NCBI GenBank assembly: GCA_002699145.1
Contig: PABK01000012.1
Span: 36,094-100,093 of the forward strand
DNA: 64,000 bases
DNA from: Halioglobus sp.
Lineage (GTDB): Bacteria > Pseudomonadota > Gammaproteobacteria > Pseudomonadales > Halieaceae
Direction of reading: 5' to 3'
Part shown: piece by piece, positions 34,949 to 43,526 of the stretch
Numbering within the stretch: the first letter of the stretch is position 1
How the letters are laid out: each line of letters starts with the position of its first letter
Notes under the pieces: model-generated
Told to the model about the DNA's origin: nothing
The model's input: the letters and a program-made list of their open reading frames with translations, nothing else
Database searches by the model: none
Program-made: the position numbers and the translations under genes

Positions 34949-36379
34949 ATGAAGAAAATACTTCCCGTAGCAGTCCTCGCTGCAATGGCCGGTGTTAACG
35001 GAGCACAAGCTGTTCACGTTAACTCGGACGGGCTGGGTCAGGTGCTCTTGTTCCCTTATTACACGACTACCGGGGGTCAGGACACTCTTATCAACATTGC
35101 TAACACGACGGCAGATTACAAGGCGGTTAAGGTTCGTATCCTCGAGTCCCTGAACAGCCGTGAGGTCCTTGACTTCAACCTGTACCTGTCTCCGTTCGAT
35201 CACTGGTCCGCAGCCATCTCTGCCGACCCGGATGGCGTTGGCGCCGCGATCACCTCTGGTGACAACAGCTGTACCGTGCCCCTGGCGATCTCCAACGGCG
35301 ACACCATCCCCTTCCGTAACTTCGAGTACGACGAAGACTCCATCGACGGTCTGGAGCGTACCAAGGAAGGCTACATCGAGATCATCGAGATGGGTATCGT
35401 TGAGGTTGGTACCCAGAACTGGCCCCAGGACATCAAGCACGTCAACGGTGTTCCCGGCGATTGCCAGGACCTGGATGACTCCTGGAACAATGGCGTCTGG
35501 GCCAGCGACTCCCAGGACGGTATGGACAGCGCCACCGGCGGCCTCTACGGCTACGGCGTACTGATCGACGTTGAAGAAGGCACCGACGCAACCTACGACG
35601 CGGTTGCCCTGGACAACTTCTTCGACACGGGTGTGATCTTCCACACCGCGCCGGGCAGCCTGGATCCGGGCCTGGACGACGGTACCCCGGACTACGACGT
35701 CATCATCGGCAACACCGTGGTCTCCGGCAGCGCTGCTGGCCGTCCCGGTATCTCTGCCGGTCTGGACGCGACCAGCGCCGTGCTGATGGTCGACACCATC
35801 TCCAACGACTACGTGCTGGATTCCGACCTCGACGCAGGCACGGACTGGGTAGTGACCTTCCCGACCAAGCGCGACTACGTTGTTCCCTTCCCGGCGATCG
35901 ACCCGTTCACCGATACCTGGGATCCGCTGGAGTCCGAGTCCTGTGAAGGTTTCGCACTGGCATACGTCGACCGTGAAGAAGGCAGCCCGCTGGCGCCGCC
36001 GACTTCCAACGACTTCTCGCCGCAGCCTGACCCGGACGAGCCCGAGCTGTTCACGTTCTGTGCCGAAGCCAACGTACTGAGCTTCAACAGCAGCAACGTA
36101 CTGGAGGCTCCGCAGGACCGTAACGGCACCAACTTCGATCTCGAAGAGGGTTTCGAAAACGGCTGGGCCCGCCTGGACTTCAAGGACACCGATGCCAATG
36201 GCAGCAGTGACCGTCCTTCGCTGCCGGCTGGTGGCACCGATTTCCTCGGCCTGCCGACCATCGGCTTCGCGGTTCAGAAGTACGTGAATGGCGACCTCGA
36301 CGGTGTACTGTCCAACTATGCTGGCAGTATCACCCACAAGGGTTCCCGTTCAGTCCTGGCTTCTGTCAGCGTACCCTAA
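34949..36379 (+). CDS. Exported acidic protein, probably abundant, unknown function
   Basis: A 476-residue protein with a signal peptide cleaved near AQA (21). It is very acidic, with no Lys/Arg-rich stretches, and has Asp/Glu-rich loops such as DPDEPE and repeated aromatic beta-strand-like segments. I recognise no catalytic motif. Nine of its eleven Arg codons are CGT, unlike the CGC-rich neighbours, and it has a strong promoter and a strong terminator, so high expression is likely. Its place between the two halves of the T2SS suggests a secreted or cell-surface protein, possibly a T2SS substrate or surface layer. Confidence 0.8.
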   Translation: MKKILPVAVLAAMAGVNGAQAVHVNSDGLGQVLLFPYYTTTGGQDTLINIANTTADYKAVKVRILESLNSREVLDFNLYLSPFDHWSAAISADPDGVGAAITSGDNSCTVPLAISNGDTIPFRNFEYDEDSIDGLERTKEGYIEIIEMGIVEVGTQNWPQDIKHVNGVPGDCQDLDDSWNNGVWASDSQDGMDSATGGLYGYGVLIDVEEGTDATYDAVALDNFFDTGVIFHTAPGSLDPGLDDGTPDYDVIIGNTVVSGSAAGRPGISAGLDATSAVLMVDTISNDYVLDSDLDAGTDWVVTFPTKRDYVVPFPAIDPFTDTWDPLESESCEGFALAYVDREEGSPLAPPTSNDFSPQPDPDEPELFTFCAEANVLSFNSSNVLEAPQDRNGTNFDLEEGFENGWARLDFKDTDANGSSDRPSLPAGGTDFLGLPTIGFAVQKYVNGDLDGVLSNYAGSITHKGSRSVLASVSVP

Positions 36380-36747
36380 ACCGGGGCGAAATCGGGCCCT
36401 CGCGGCTTGAAACGCAAACCGAAAAACGCGGCCAGTTGGCCGCGTTTTTTTTGCTCCGGATTTGGCTGGAGGCCTGCAATGCCGCGCCAATGTGCTATGC
36501 CCCCCATGGCGCGGCACTGCTGGTCACCAGAACGCAAAATTCTCTGGAATATGTGAACTTGAACCCCCGGGGAGGGTCATACAACGCTTGAAATGTAAAA
36601 AAAGTGACGGAAGTGAAATATTCACCATGGCGATTTGCTTCAAAGAAATATATTATTCCGTTATATCTCAGCAATACCGACCATAAAGCACGATCGGCCA
36701 TACAGGCCTCTAATAGCTACAGTTATTTAGCCCAGGAGAGTGGAACA
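36380..36747. other. Intergenic region between two exported-protein genes
   Basis: Contains the terminator of the upstream gene (36422-36452) followed by about 290 bases of increasingly AT-rich DNA without a convincing gene. AGGAGAG at about 36734-36740 is the ribosome site of the repeat protein. No clear -35/-10 pair stands out, although AT-rich hexamers are frequent at 36640-36730. Confidence 0.5.
36422..36452 (+). terminator. Rho-independent terminator
   Basis: A-tract, then CGCGGCCA and TGGCCGCG arms with a two- to four-base loop and eight T residues. Ends the transcript of the acidic exported protein. Confidence 0.92.
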
Positions 36748-37476
36748 ATGCGTAAACATCTATTCATCCCCGCGATGGCGGTGGCAGGGGTTTTCCCGTC
36801 CTCTGTCCTCGCGGCAATCCTGCTCAATGGCGAGCCCGTTACTGAATACAGTGTGGTGACCAGCGGCGAAGACCTTGTAATCACCGCGACCTTCGCCGAC
36901 CCGACAGACCCGACCGATCCCACGGACCCGACCGATCCCACGGATCCGACGGACCCCACCGATCCGACCGATCCCACGGATCCGACCGATCCGACCGACC
37001 CAACCGATCCAACCGATCCCACGGACCCGACTGACGACAGCTGTGGCGAACTGGCCAGCAACACCTCGATGACCGCGCCGATCAACTGGTCCGAGCCCGG
37101 TAGCCAGACCTACCTGAGCCTGCCGAAGTTCTCTGTGGGCGGCAAGAAAGCGACCGAATTCACGGCCACGGGCAGCAACAGCTACCGCGGCCAGGTTTCG
37201 GTGACGGCGGTGACCGGCACTTCCCACGTGACTCGTCGCGTGTGGATCTCCGAGTGCGCCGGCGGGCCGCCGGTGGATCGCGGTTCCTGTGACGTCTACG
37301 GCTCCAGTTCTACTACCCTGTACTGGAAACAGGTCGACCCGACTGTGCCCTGGGAAAGCAACCGCTGTAACCTCAAGGTGAACACCCGGTACTACCTCAA
37401 CTATCGCAACATGGATTGCGACAAGAGCTCGGGCTGCGGCATCTACCGCAACCTCTACACCAACGGGCAGGACTAA
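36748..37476 (+). CDS. Exported protein with fifteen Pro-Thr-Asp repeats
   Basis: A 242-residue protein: signal peptide ending near VLA (22), a short domain (~23-51), a linker of fifteen PTD units (about 52-96), and a 145-residue C-terminal domain with six Cys, consistent with three disulfides in an extracellular protein. The ATG at 36748 has an AGGAGAG site and is followed at once by the signal sequence. Pro/Thr linkers are common in extracellular enzymes and adhesins and are frequent O-glycosylation sites. Function of the C-terminal domain is unrecognised. It lies between T2SS genes and glycosyltransferases. Confidence 0.82.
   Translation: MRKHLFIPAMAVAGVFPSSVLAAILLNGEPVTEYSVVTSGEDLVITATFADPTDPTDPTDPTDPTDPTDPTDPTDPTDPTDPTDPTDPTDPTDPTDDSCGELASNTSMTAPINWSEPGSQTYLSLPKFSVGGKKATEFTATGSNSYRGQVSVTAVTGTSHVTRRVWISECAGGPPVDRGSCDVYGSSSTTLYWKQVDPTVPWESNRCNLKVNTRYYLNYRNMDCDKSSGCGIYRNLYTNGQD
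36901..37035 (+). repeat. 15 x 9-bp in-frame tandem repeat (Pro-Thr-Asp)
   Basis: Fifteen consecutive 9-base units each encode Pro-Thr-Asp, but with mixed codons (CCG/CCC/CCA, ACC/ACG/ACA/ACT, GAT/GAC). The protein repeat is therefore better conserved than the DNA, implying selection on the peptide, although the array may still vary in copy number. Confidence 0.95.
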
Positions 37477-37515
37477 GCCGTACAGTCGCGGTCTACACCG
37501 GGACCGCCTAATCTG

Positions 37516-37521
37516 TATAAT
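37516..37521 (+). promoter_or_regulatory. TATAAT directly before and overlapping a hairpin
   Basis: A perfect TATAAT whose expected start site (~37528) falls inside the terminator hairpin at 37523-37553. TCTACA at 37492-37497 is a possible weak -35. It may drive the prolyl isomerase gene. Confidence 0.4.
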
Positions 37522-37522
37522 G

Positions 37523-37553
37523 GCGCCAAACTCCGGTTTGGCGCTTTTTTTTT
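37523..37553 (+). terminator. Rho-independent terminator
   Basis: GCGCCAAAC and GTTTGGCGC form a perfect 9-bp stem with loop TCCG, followed by nine T residues. It ends the repeat-protein transcript only ten bases before the next start codon. Confidence 0.92.
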
Positions 37554-37563
37554 GGACGTTGGT

Positions 37564-38490
37564 ATGCCTGGTTTTAACGTGTTCGTGTTCGCCTGTTCAC
37601 TGCTTGCGGCCATGTCGGTAGCGGCGCAGGAGGCGGCAGTCGAGCCGCAGCAAAAGGTTGTGGACGCCGCAGGGGCGACGGTCACCGTGGAGGATGTCGA
37701 ACGCTATATCCGCGCAACCTTGCCGCTGGACGAGACGGCGCGCGCGGCGGTGCTGGCGCGACCCGGCATTTATCGCGAGATGGTGGAAAACCTCTTTGTC
37801 ATCCGTATGGTCGCCGCGGAGGCGCGCAATGCGCCGGACTTCGACCGCGAGCAGGCGCGCTGGGCCAGCAGGTTCACTCACCAGCGCAACCTGATGAAAG
37901 AGTACCGGGTGACCTACGTGCGCGAGCGCCTCAAGGGCGTGGACTGGGAGTCTTCGGCGCGCGAGGAGTACCGCGCCAACCCGGAGAAATACCGGCGCGG
38001 TGCGAGTGTCTCCGCCGCGCACATCCTCATCCGCACCGACGACCGCTCCGAGGAGGAGGCCCTGGTATTGCTACAGGCAGTGCGCGACCGGCTGGATGAG
38101 GGGGAGAGCTTCGCGGACCTGGCCAGGGAGTATTCCGAGGACGGCAGCGCCGAGCGCGGCGGCAACCTCGGGCTTTTCCAGCGTGGCAAGATGGATCGGG
38201 ACTTCGAGCGCGCCGCCTTCGCGCTGCAAAACCCCGGTGATGTCAGTGAGCCGGTGAAAACCGCTTTCGGTTATCACCTGATTCTCCTGCAGGAACGTCG
38301 CCCCGCGGAGAAAATCCCCTTCGAGGAGGTCAAGCCCGCGATCATCGAGCAGTTACAGACCGACCTGAGCGACCAGGTATGGCAGGACAAGGTCGTGCGC
38401 CTGCGTTCCCAGGGCAAGGCCTTGCTCGACGAGGACGTGCTCGCGGCCTTGCGCGACCAGCACAGTGCGGCGCAGGATAGCGCGCAGTAG
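37564..38490 (+). CDS. Exported parvulin-type peptidyl-prolyl isomerase
   Basis: A 308-residue protein with a signal peptide ending near VAAQ (21), a SurA/PrsA-like helical chaperone part (~35-145) and a parvulin domain at about 149-245 (SVSAAHILIRTDD, GGNLGLFQRGKM, TAFGYHLILLQERRP). It should assist folding of proline-containing exported proteins in the periplasm. Its neighbour encodes a fifteen-fold Pro-Thr-Asp protein, so a client relationship is plausible. A TTG 12 bases upstream is a less likely start. Confidence 0.87.
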   Translation: MPGFNVFVFACSLLAAMSVAAQEAAVEPQQKVVDAAGATVTVEDVERYIRATLPLDETARAAVLARPGIYREMVENLFVIRMVAAEARNAPDFDREQARWASRFTHQRNLMKEYRVTYVRERLKGVDWESSAREEYRANPEKYRRGASVSAAHILIRTDDRSEEEALVLLQAVRDRLDEGESFADLAREYSEDGSAERGGNLGLFQRGKMDRDFERAAFALQNPGDVSEPVKTAFGYHLILLQERRPAEKIPFEEVKPAIIEQLQTDLSDQVWQDKVVRLRSQGKALLDEDVLAALRDQHSAAQDSAQ

Positions 38491-38557
38491 CTTGCCGCGG
38501 CGCGGCGCGGGGCGGCAGCCTGGCGTGCAGCGCGGCGGATTAGCCGGTCCCTGAACC

Positions 38558-39787
38558 ATGTCCAACGTCACCCACGTCTACACCAGTATTACCTCGAACT
38601 ACCTGCCCAAGGCGCGCGTGCTGGCGGAGTCGGTCAAGCGTGCGGACCCGCAGGTGTGCTTCCACGTCGTGCTCAGCGACAACACCCCGGTCGGTTTCGA
38701 CCTGGCCTCCGAGCCCTTCGATAACCTGATCTACGCCGAGGAACTGGTCACCGCGGGTTTTCCGGCCTGGGCCTTTGGCCACTCGGTGGTGGAGTTGTGC
38801 ACCGCGGTGAAAGGCGCTGCGCTGGAGCACCTGTTCGAGCGCTACGACGCCGGCATGGTGTTCTACTTCGACCCTGACATGGTGGTCTTCGGTCGTCTGG
38901 ATGACTTGCAGCAGTCGCTGTCGGGGCACAGCCTGATCCTCACCCCGCACCTGACAGACCCAGATACCACCGATATGGGGGTGCTGGACAACGAGGTCGC
39001 CAGCCTGCGCCACGGTGTCTACAACCTCGGTTTCCTCGGTGTGCGCAACGTCCCGGAAGGTCGTCGTTTCGCCCGCTGGTGGCGCGAGCGGCTGCACAAG
39101 TACTGTCATGACGACCTGCCGCGGGGCTTGTTCACCGACCAGAAATGGGTGGACCTGGCGCCATGTTTTTTTGACGGGGTGGGTATCCTGCGCTCGCCGG
39201 CCTACAACGTGGCGACGTGGAATATCGTCAACCGGCAGGCCACCGGCTCGCTCGAGTCGGGTATCCTGATCAACGGCGAACCGCTGGGCTTTTACCATTT
39301 TTCCGGCTTCGACAGCGGCGACCAGATCACCATGCTGCAACGCTACGGCACGCGCAGCCCGGTGCTGCACGAGTTGCGCGACTGGTACATCCAGGCCTGT
39401 GAACGTCACGGGCAGTCCTCGCTGGGTACGCTGCCGGCCAAGTACGACCGTTTCAGCGATGGCGAGCCGGTACTGCGCGGCTACCGCCTGCTCTATCGTC
39501 AGCGCGAGGACCTGCAGCGCGCCTTTCCCAACCCGTTCCTGGTCGACGGCAGCGATTGCTACAAGGCCTGGTACGATGCCCACCCCGCCGAACATCCCCC
39601 CGTGGGGGCGGTCAAAATTGCCAGTGGCACACCCATCGCCACCGTGCTGGCGGACCTGGCCAGTCACTTCAACGCCATGATCGTCGCCGGCCAGGGCAGG
39701 GGGCGCCTGCGGCGCTACGCCCTGCGCGCCTGGGTAATGTTGTTGCACCTGGCCTCGCGTGTGGCCGGCGGCCGGCCGGCGCGCTAG
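38558..39787 (+). CDS. Glycosyltransferase, GT8-like, copy 1
   Basis: A 409-residue cytosolic protein with a GT-A type N-terminal half: HVYTSITSNYLPKARVLAES, the block HSVVELCTAVKG at 75-86 and the metal/nucleotide motif FDPD at 104-107 (FYFDPDMVVF). The later YHFSGFDSGD segment is shared with the paralogue at 42163. It lacks a signal peptide and ends in a basic helical tail that may touch the membrane. The stop is directly followed by the ATG of the next glycosyltransferase. Donor and acceptor unknown. Confidence 0.82.
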   Translation: MSNVTHVYTSITSNYLPKARVLAESVKRADPQVCFHVVLSDNTPVGFDLASEPFDNLIYAEELVTAGFPAWAFGHSVVELCTAVKGAALEHLFERYDAGMVFYFDPDMVVFGRLDDLQQSLSGHSLILTPHLTDPDTTDMGVLDNEVASLRHGVYNLGFLGVRNVPEGRRFARWWRERLHKYCHDDLPRGLFTDQKWVDLAPCFFDGVGILRSPAYNVATWNIVNRQATGSLESGILINGEPLGFYHFSGFDSGDQITMLQRYGTRSPVLHELRDWYIQACERHGQSSLGTLPAKYDRFSDGEPVLRGYRLLYRQREDLQRAFPNPFLVDGSDCYKAWYDAHPAEHPPVGAVKIASGTPIATVLADLASHFNAMIVAGQGRGRLRRYALRAWVMLLHLASRVAGGRPAR

Positions 39788-42052
39788 ATGGAGCATTACC
39801 CGGGGCGGGCGTGCGCTGACAGTGAGCGCTGGTTGCGCCGCTCCTGGCAGGTCGTTGTCGTGGTCACCGGGTCCGACCCGGCGTTGTGCGCCGCGACCCT
39901 GGACGATGTGCGCGCCAGGTCCCTGACGCAGGACATCGAGATTCTCGCTGTGGACGATGCCACGGTGCGCGCGACGGTGGGCGCCGCCGCGCTGCCGGTG
40001 CGTTACACCCTGGCCGGCGCACCGGCGCCGGACGCGCACTGGAGCGCGATCCTCGCTGCGCGGCCCCCCACGGAAGAGGCGACACTGTACCTGCTGGCGG
40101 GAGCGCGCGTACCGCAGCACTGGGACGCCCGCCTCGTCGCGGCGGGCCAGCGCGCCGCCGGAGCGGTGGGCGTGGCGCCCCTGTGCTGGGCCCACCCGCT
40201 GTTGGGACTGCGCCAGGGCGGGGCGCGTTCTCCCGGCCTGGACGTGGAAGACCTGGATCAGTGGCTGAACGACTACGCCCGCGGCGAGGAGTTTCCCGTC
40301 GCCGCATGGCCGTCCGCCTGCCTGCTGGTGCAACAGCCTGACTGGTGGCGTTCGCGCCCCGGCTGGGATGACGACGCGGCACTGTTCTGGGACCTGCGCG
40401 GGCAGGGCCGCCATGTGGTGGCCACGGACGCACTCTACGTGGATGACTCGCGCCTTGCGCACAGCGGGGAGACGGGCCACCTGGCGCCGGGCTATCTCGA
40501 GGCGGACGCCTGCGCCCCCGGACTGGCGACCATGCGCCACGCCCTGGGCCAGCTGGCGGCGCGCGGCGAGCGCGCTGCCGTGCAACGCGCGGTACGGCCG
40601 GTGCAATTGCACGTGGGGCATAGCTGGGGCGGCGGCCTGGGGCGCTGGATCGCCGACTATCTCGCCGCCGACACCGCGCATCACCACCTGGTACTGCGCT
40701 CGGTCGGCGACCTGAACGCCTACGGGCGCAGTATCTGCCTGTACCGCGGCGCAGACATGGACGTACCGATACGCAGCTGGCGCCTGGCCGAGCCCATCGT
40801 GTCCGTCAGCGCCGGCAGCGCGGAGTACCGCGCCATCCTCGAGGAGCTGCAGCGCGAATTTTCCGTGGAGTCGCTGGTCGTCTCCTCCCTGGTGGGACAC
40901 TCCCTGGACCTGCTGCGCAGCGGCCTGCCGACGACGCTGGTCATGCACGAGTTCTTTCCCTTTTGCCCGGCACTGTACGCGACCTTCGGTGCGCCCTGCC
41001 AGTCCTGCAGCCCGCAGCGACTGCGCGAATGCGCCAGGGACAACCCGCAGCACAGGTTCTTCCCATTCGACCCGCCGCAGTACGCGCTGGCGGTGCGCGA
41101 GGCGTTTGTGCAATGCCTGCTGCAGGAGCCGCTCACGGTGGTGGCGCCGAGCGATTCGGTGCTGCAACGCTACCGCCAGCTCGAGCCGCGCCTGGCGCAG
41201 CGGCCCATGCACGTGGTGCCGCACGGACTGGACATCGCGCTCATGGACGAGCTGCGCCGGGAGGCGCCCGCCCAGCCCGCCGACGCCGCGGCGCGCCTGC
41301 GCGTGGTGCTGCTGGGCCGTCTCTCGGAGGAAAAAGGTGGCGACCTGCTCGCCGCGATACTGCCCGAGTTGTGCGCCTTCGCCGATGTCTGGCTGCTCGG
41401 CGTGGGTGAAAGCGGCGCCCGGTTCACCTCGCAACCGGGTGTGGAGATCGTCACCGCCTACGCCCCGCAGGAGCTCGGCGGCCTGCTGCGCCGGGCGCGG
41501 CCGGACCTCGGGCTGGTACTGTCCACGGTGCCGGAGACGTTCTGTTACACCCTGAGCGAGCTGCACGCCGCGGGCATTCCCGTGGTCGCCACGGCCATGG
41601 GCGCGCTCGCGGAGCGCGTGGAACCGGGCCGCAACGGCTGGCTGGTGGCAGCGGACGCGGCGGTGTTGCTGGCGCAGCTGCGCCACCTCGACCGTCAGCG
41701 CCGGGACATCACCGCCGCGGCCGCCGCGCTGGCTGCACAGCCCCAGCCCAGCGCCATCGACATGGTGCGGGCCTACGCCGCACTGGAACCCGCGCAGGCG
41801 GAGATTCCCCTGTCGCGCTACCGACTGCCGCGACGCACCTGGCGCAATCCCTACACCGGCGGCGCCGCGAGCGAGGCCCGGGCGCTGCATATCAACCCCG
41901 GCCAGCCCTACCGGCTGGCGCTGCAGGAGTTCCTGCGCCACAGCGCGGGCAGGGCCGCGCAGAGCCCCGCGGTGCCACGTCCCCTGCGTCGTGCACTGGC
42001 GTCCCTGCTGCACCGCCTGGCGCGCCTGGCGGCCCCCCGCCGGGGCGCGTGA
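39788..42052 (+). CDS. Two-domain glycosyltransferase (GT2-like remnant plus GT4)
   Basis: A 754-residue protein. Residues 1-~270 resemble a degenerate GT2-type domain without a clear DxD. From ~272 (LHVGHSWGGGLGRWIADYL) a GT-B enzyme follows, with VVLLGRLSEEKGG near 505 and the GT4 donor-site pattern PETFCYTLSELHAAG near 580, whose Glu residues bind the nucleotide sugar. A basic Arg-rich C-terminus follows. It sits between two related GT8-like genes, so the three probably act on one glycan. Confidence 0.82.
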   Translation: MEHYPGRACADSERWLRRSWQVVVVVTGSDPALCAATLDDVRARSLTQDIEILAVDDATVRATVGAAALPVRYTLAGAPAPDAHWSAILAARPPTEEATLYLLAGARVPQHWDARLVAAGQRAAGAVGVAPLCWAHPLLGLRQGGARSPGLDVEDLDQWLNDYARGEEFPVAAWPSACLLVQQPDWWRSRPGWDDDAALFWDLRGQGRHVVATDALYVDDSRLAHSGETGHLAPGYLEADACAPGLATMRHALGQLAARGERAAVQRAVRPVQLHVGHSWGGGLGRWIADYLAADTAHHHLVLRSVGDLNAYGRSICLYRGADMDVPIRSWRLAEPIVSVSAGSAEYRAILEELQREFSVESLVVSSLVGHSLDLLRSGLPTTLVMHEFFPFCPALYATFGAPCQSCSPQRLRECARDNPQHRFFPFDPPQYALAVREAFVQCLLQEPLTVVAPSDSVLQRYRQLEPRLAQRPMHVVPHGLDIALMDELRREAPAQPADAAARLRVVLLGRLSEEKGGDLLAAILPELCAFADVWLLGVGESGARFTSQPGVEIVTAYAPQELGGLLRRARPDLGLVLSTVPETFCYTLSELHAAGIPVVATAMGALAERVEPGRNGWLVAADAAVLLAQLRHLDRQRRDITAAAAALAAQPQPSAIDMVRAYAALEPAQAEIPLSRYRLPRRTWRNPYTGGAASEARALHINPGQPYRLALQEFLRHSAGRAAQSPAVPRPLRRALASLLHRLARLAAPRRGA

Positions 42053-42162
42053 AAGCGGACCAGGACAGCCTGGCCAGGCCGACGCAGCGCCCCCGGGGGA
42101 GGGCGGGCAATCGCGCGGTGGTTCTGCTATCCTGCCCCGCCCGGTCCGCGCATACCTAGTCC

Positions 42163-43359
42163 ATGCACGTATTCACCAGTATCACCAGCAACTACATACC
42201 CAAGGCGCGGGTGCTGGCCCGGACCCTGAAACAACACGCACCGGACGTCGTCTTCCACCTGTTGCTGTGCGATACGCCGCCGCCCGGCCTGGACATGGCG
42301 CGCGAGGATTTCGATCACCTCATTCCTATCGACGACCTCGACATCGCGCAGCGCCAGGCGTGGATTTTCAAGCACGATGTGGTCGAGCTGTGCACCGCGG
42401 TCAAGGGCATGGGGTTCGAGGCTATCTTCCGCCGCCACAACGCGCAAAAGGTCGTCTACCTGGACCCGGATATCGCCGTATTTTCCGGCCTGGACGCCAT
42501 CGAGGAGCGTCTGGAGCGTCACAGCATCCTGCTCACCCCGCACCAGACCGAGCCCGAGCAAGACCCCGCCGCGGTGCTCGATACCGAGGTGACCAGTCTC
42601 AAGTTCGGCGTGTTCAACCTGGGTTTTCTCGCCCTGCGCAACTCTGCCGAGGGCCTGCGCTTCCTCGACTGGTGGAGCCAGCGCCTGCGCGATTACTGTT
42701 ACGACGACCGCGGACGCGGCCTGTTCACGGACCAGAAGTGGGCGGACCTGGCGCCGGCTTTCTTTCCCGACCTGGGCATCGTGCGCGAGCCGCAGTTCAA
42801 TGTCTCCACCTGGAACCTCAGCCGCAGGACGATCGGCGGCAGCGTGGCAAACGGCCTGCTGGTCGACGGCCGGCCGCTGTGTTTCTACCATTTTTCCGGC
42901 CTCGACAGCGGGGCGCTGAAGGTGATGATGGAGATCCAGGGCGGCGCCAATCCCGCCCTGGAGGAGTTGCGCCAGTGGTACCTGGCGCAGTGCGAGGCGA
43001 TGGGCCAGGCCGAGTTGGGCGAGTGGCCCTGTCGCTTCTCGCGCTACTCCAACGGGGAGCCGGTGAGCGCCGGTGCGCGGCTGCTCTACCGTTATCGCGA
43101 CGAGCTGGCGGAACGCTTCCCGGATCCCTACGACTGCTCGCAACAGGGCGGTTACCAGGCCTGGTACCGGGAGCACGGGCCAGGGCAGGAAGGGCTGCCG
43201 CCGCAGGAGGAGATCCTGGGGGTCCTGCGCAGCGAGCTCGAGGCGATACACCACTCGATCAGCTGGCGCGTGTTCCGCACCCTCTCCAACGCCTACCGCC
43301 GGCTCGGCATGAAGCTGGGACTGCGGCGCCTGTTACAGCGCCTGAGCCGCCTGCGCTGA
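42163..43359 (+). CDS. Glycosyltransferase, GT8-like, copy 2
   Basis: A 398-residue paralogue of the protein at 38558: HVFTSITSNYIPKARVLA, HDVVELCTAVKG at 71-82, LDPD (VVYLDPDIAVF) at 100-103 and the shared YHFSGLDSG block. Its extra C-terminal helical region ends in FRTLSNAYRRLGMKLGLRRL, a likely amphipathic membrane-contact helix. A TGCTATCCT extended -10-like sequence lies just upstream (~42128). It closes the glycosyltransferase trio before gspE. Confidence 0.82.
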   Translation: MHVFTSITSNYIPKARVLARTLKQHAPDVVFHLLLCDTPPPGLDMAREDFDHLIPIDDLDIAQRQAWIFKHDVVELCTAVKGMGFEAIFRRHNAQKVVYLDPDIAVFSGLDAIEERLERHSILLTPHQTEPEQDPAAVLDTEVTSLKFGVFNLGFLALRNSAEGLRFLDWWSQRLRDYCYDDRGRGLFTDQKWADLAPAFFPDLGIVREPQFNVSTWNLSRRTIGGSVANGLLVDGRPLCFYHFSGLDSGALKVMMEIQGGANPALEELRQWYLAQCEAMGQAELGEWPCRFSRYSNGEPVSAGARLLYRYRDELAERFPDPYDCSQQGGYQAWYREHGPGQEGLPPQEEILGVLRSELEAIHHSISWRVFRTLSNAYRRLGMKLGLRRLLQRLSRLR

Positions 43360-43526
43360 GTCGCGCCGTGTGGCCGTGCGGCGGGGAACTCGGCCGGCGG
43401 CGCCATGTCCAAGCTCCGGGCCGTCGCAGCGCTTTGGCGGCGACAATAGTGGTAAACTCTGTAACACCATAACCAGGGCCGTCACGGCGGACGCGCCCGG
43501 CGCACACGGGGGAATCCGGTCGCAGC

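Noticed and set aside
36604..36747. An upstream in-frame start extending the repeat protein by 48 residues
   Set aside because: It lacks a ribosome site, would bury the signal peptide, and the ATG at 36748 has a strong AGGAGAG.
36901..37035. Periodic 9-bp array as CRISPR-like repeats
   Set aside because: The units have no spacers, are in frame and encode Pro-Thr-Asp inside an exported protein.
38540..42013. A 1157-codon open frame on the minus strand opposite the glycosyltransferases
   Set aside because: It runs antisense to three well-supported glycosyltransferase genes, its composition is Arg/Gln/Gly/His-rich low complexity, and it shows no motif. Long antisense frames are expected at this GC content; similar ones at 23828-26485 and 62015-63961 were rejected for the same reason.
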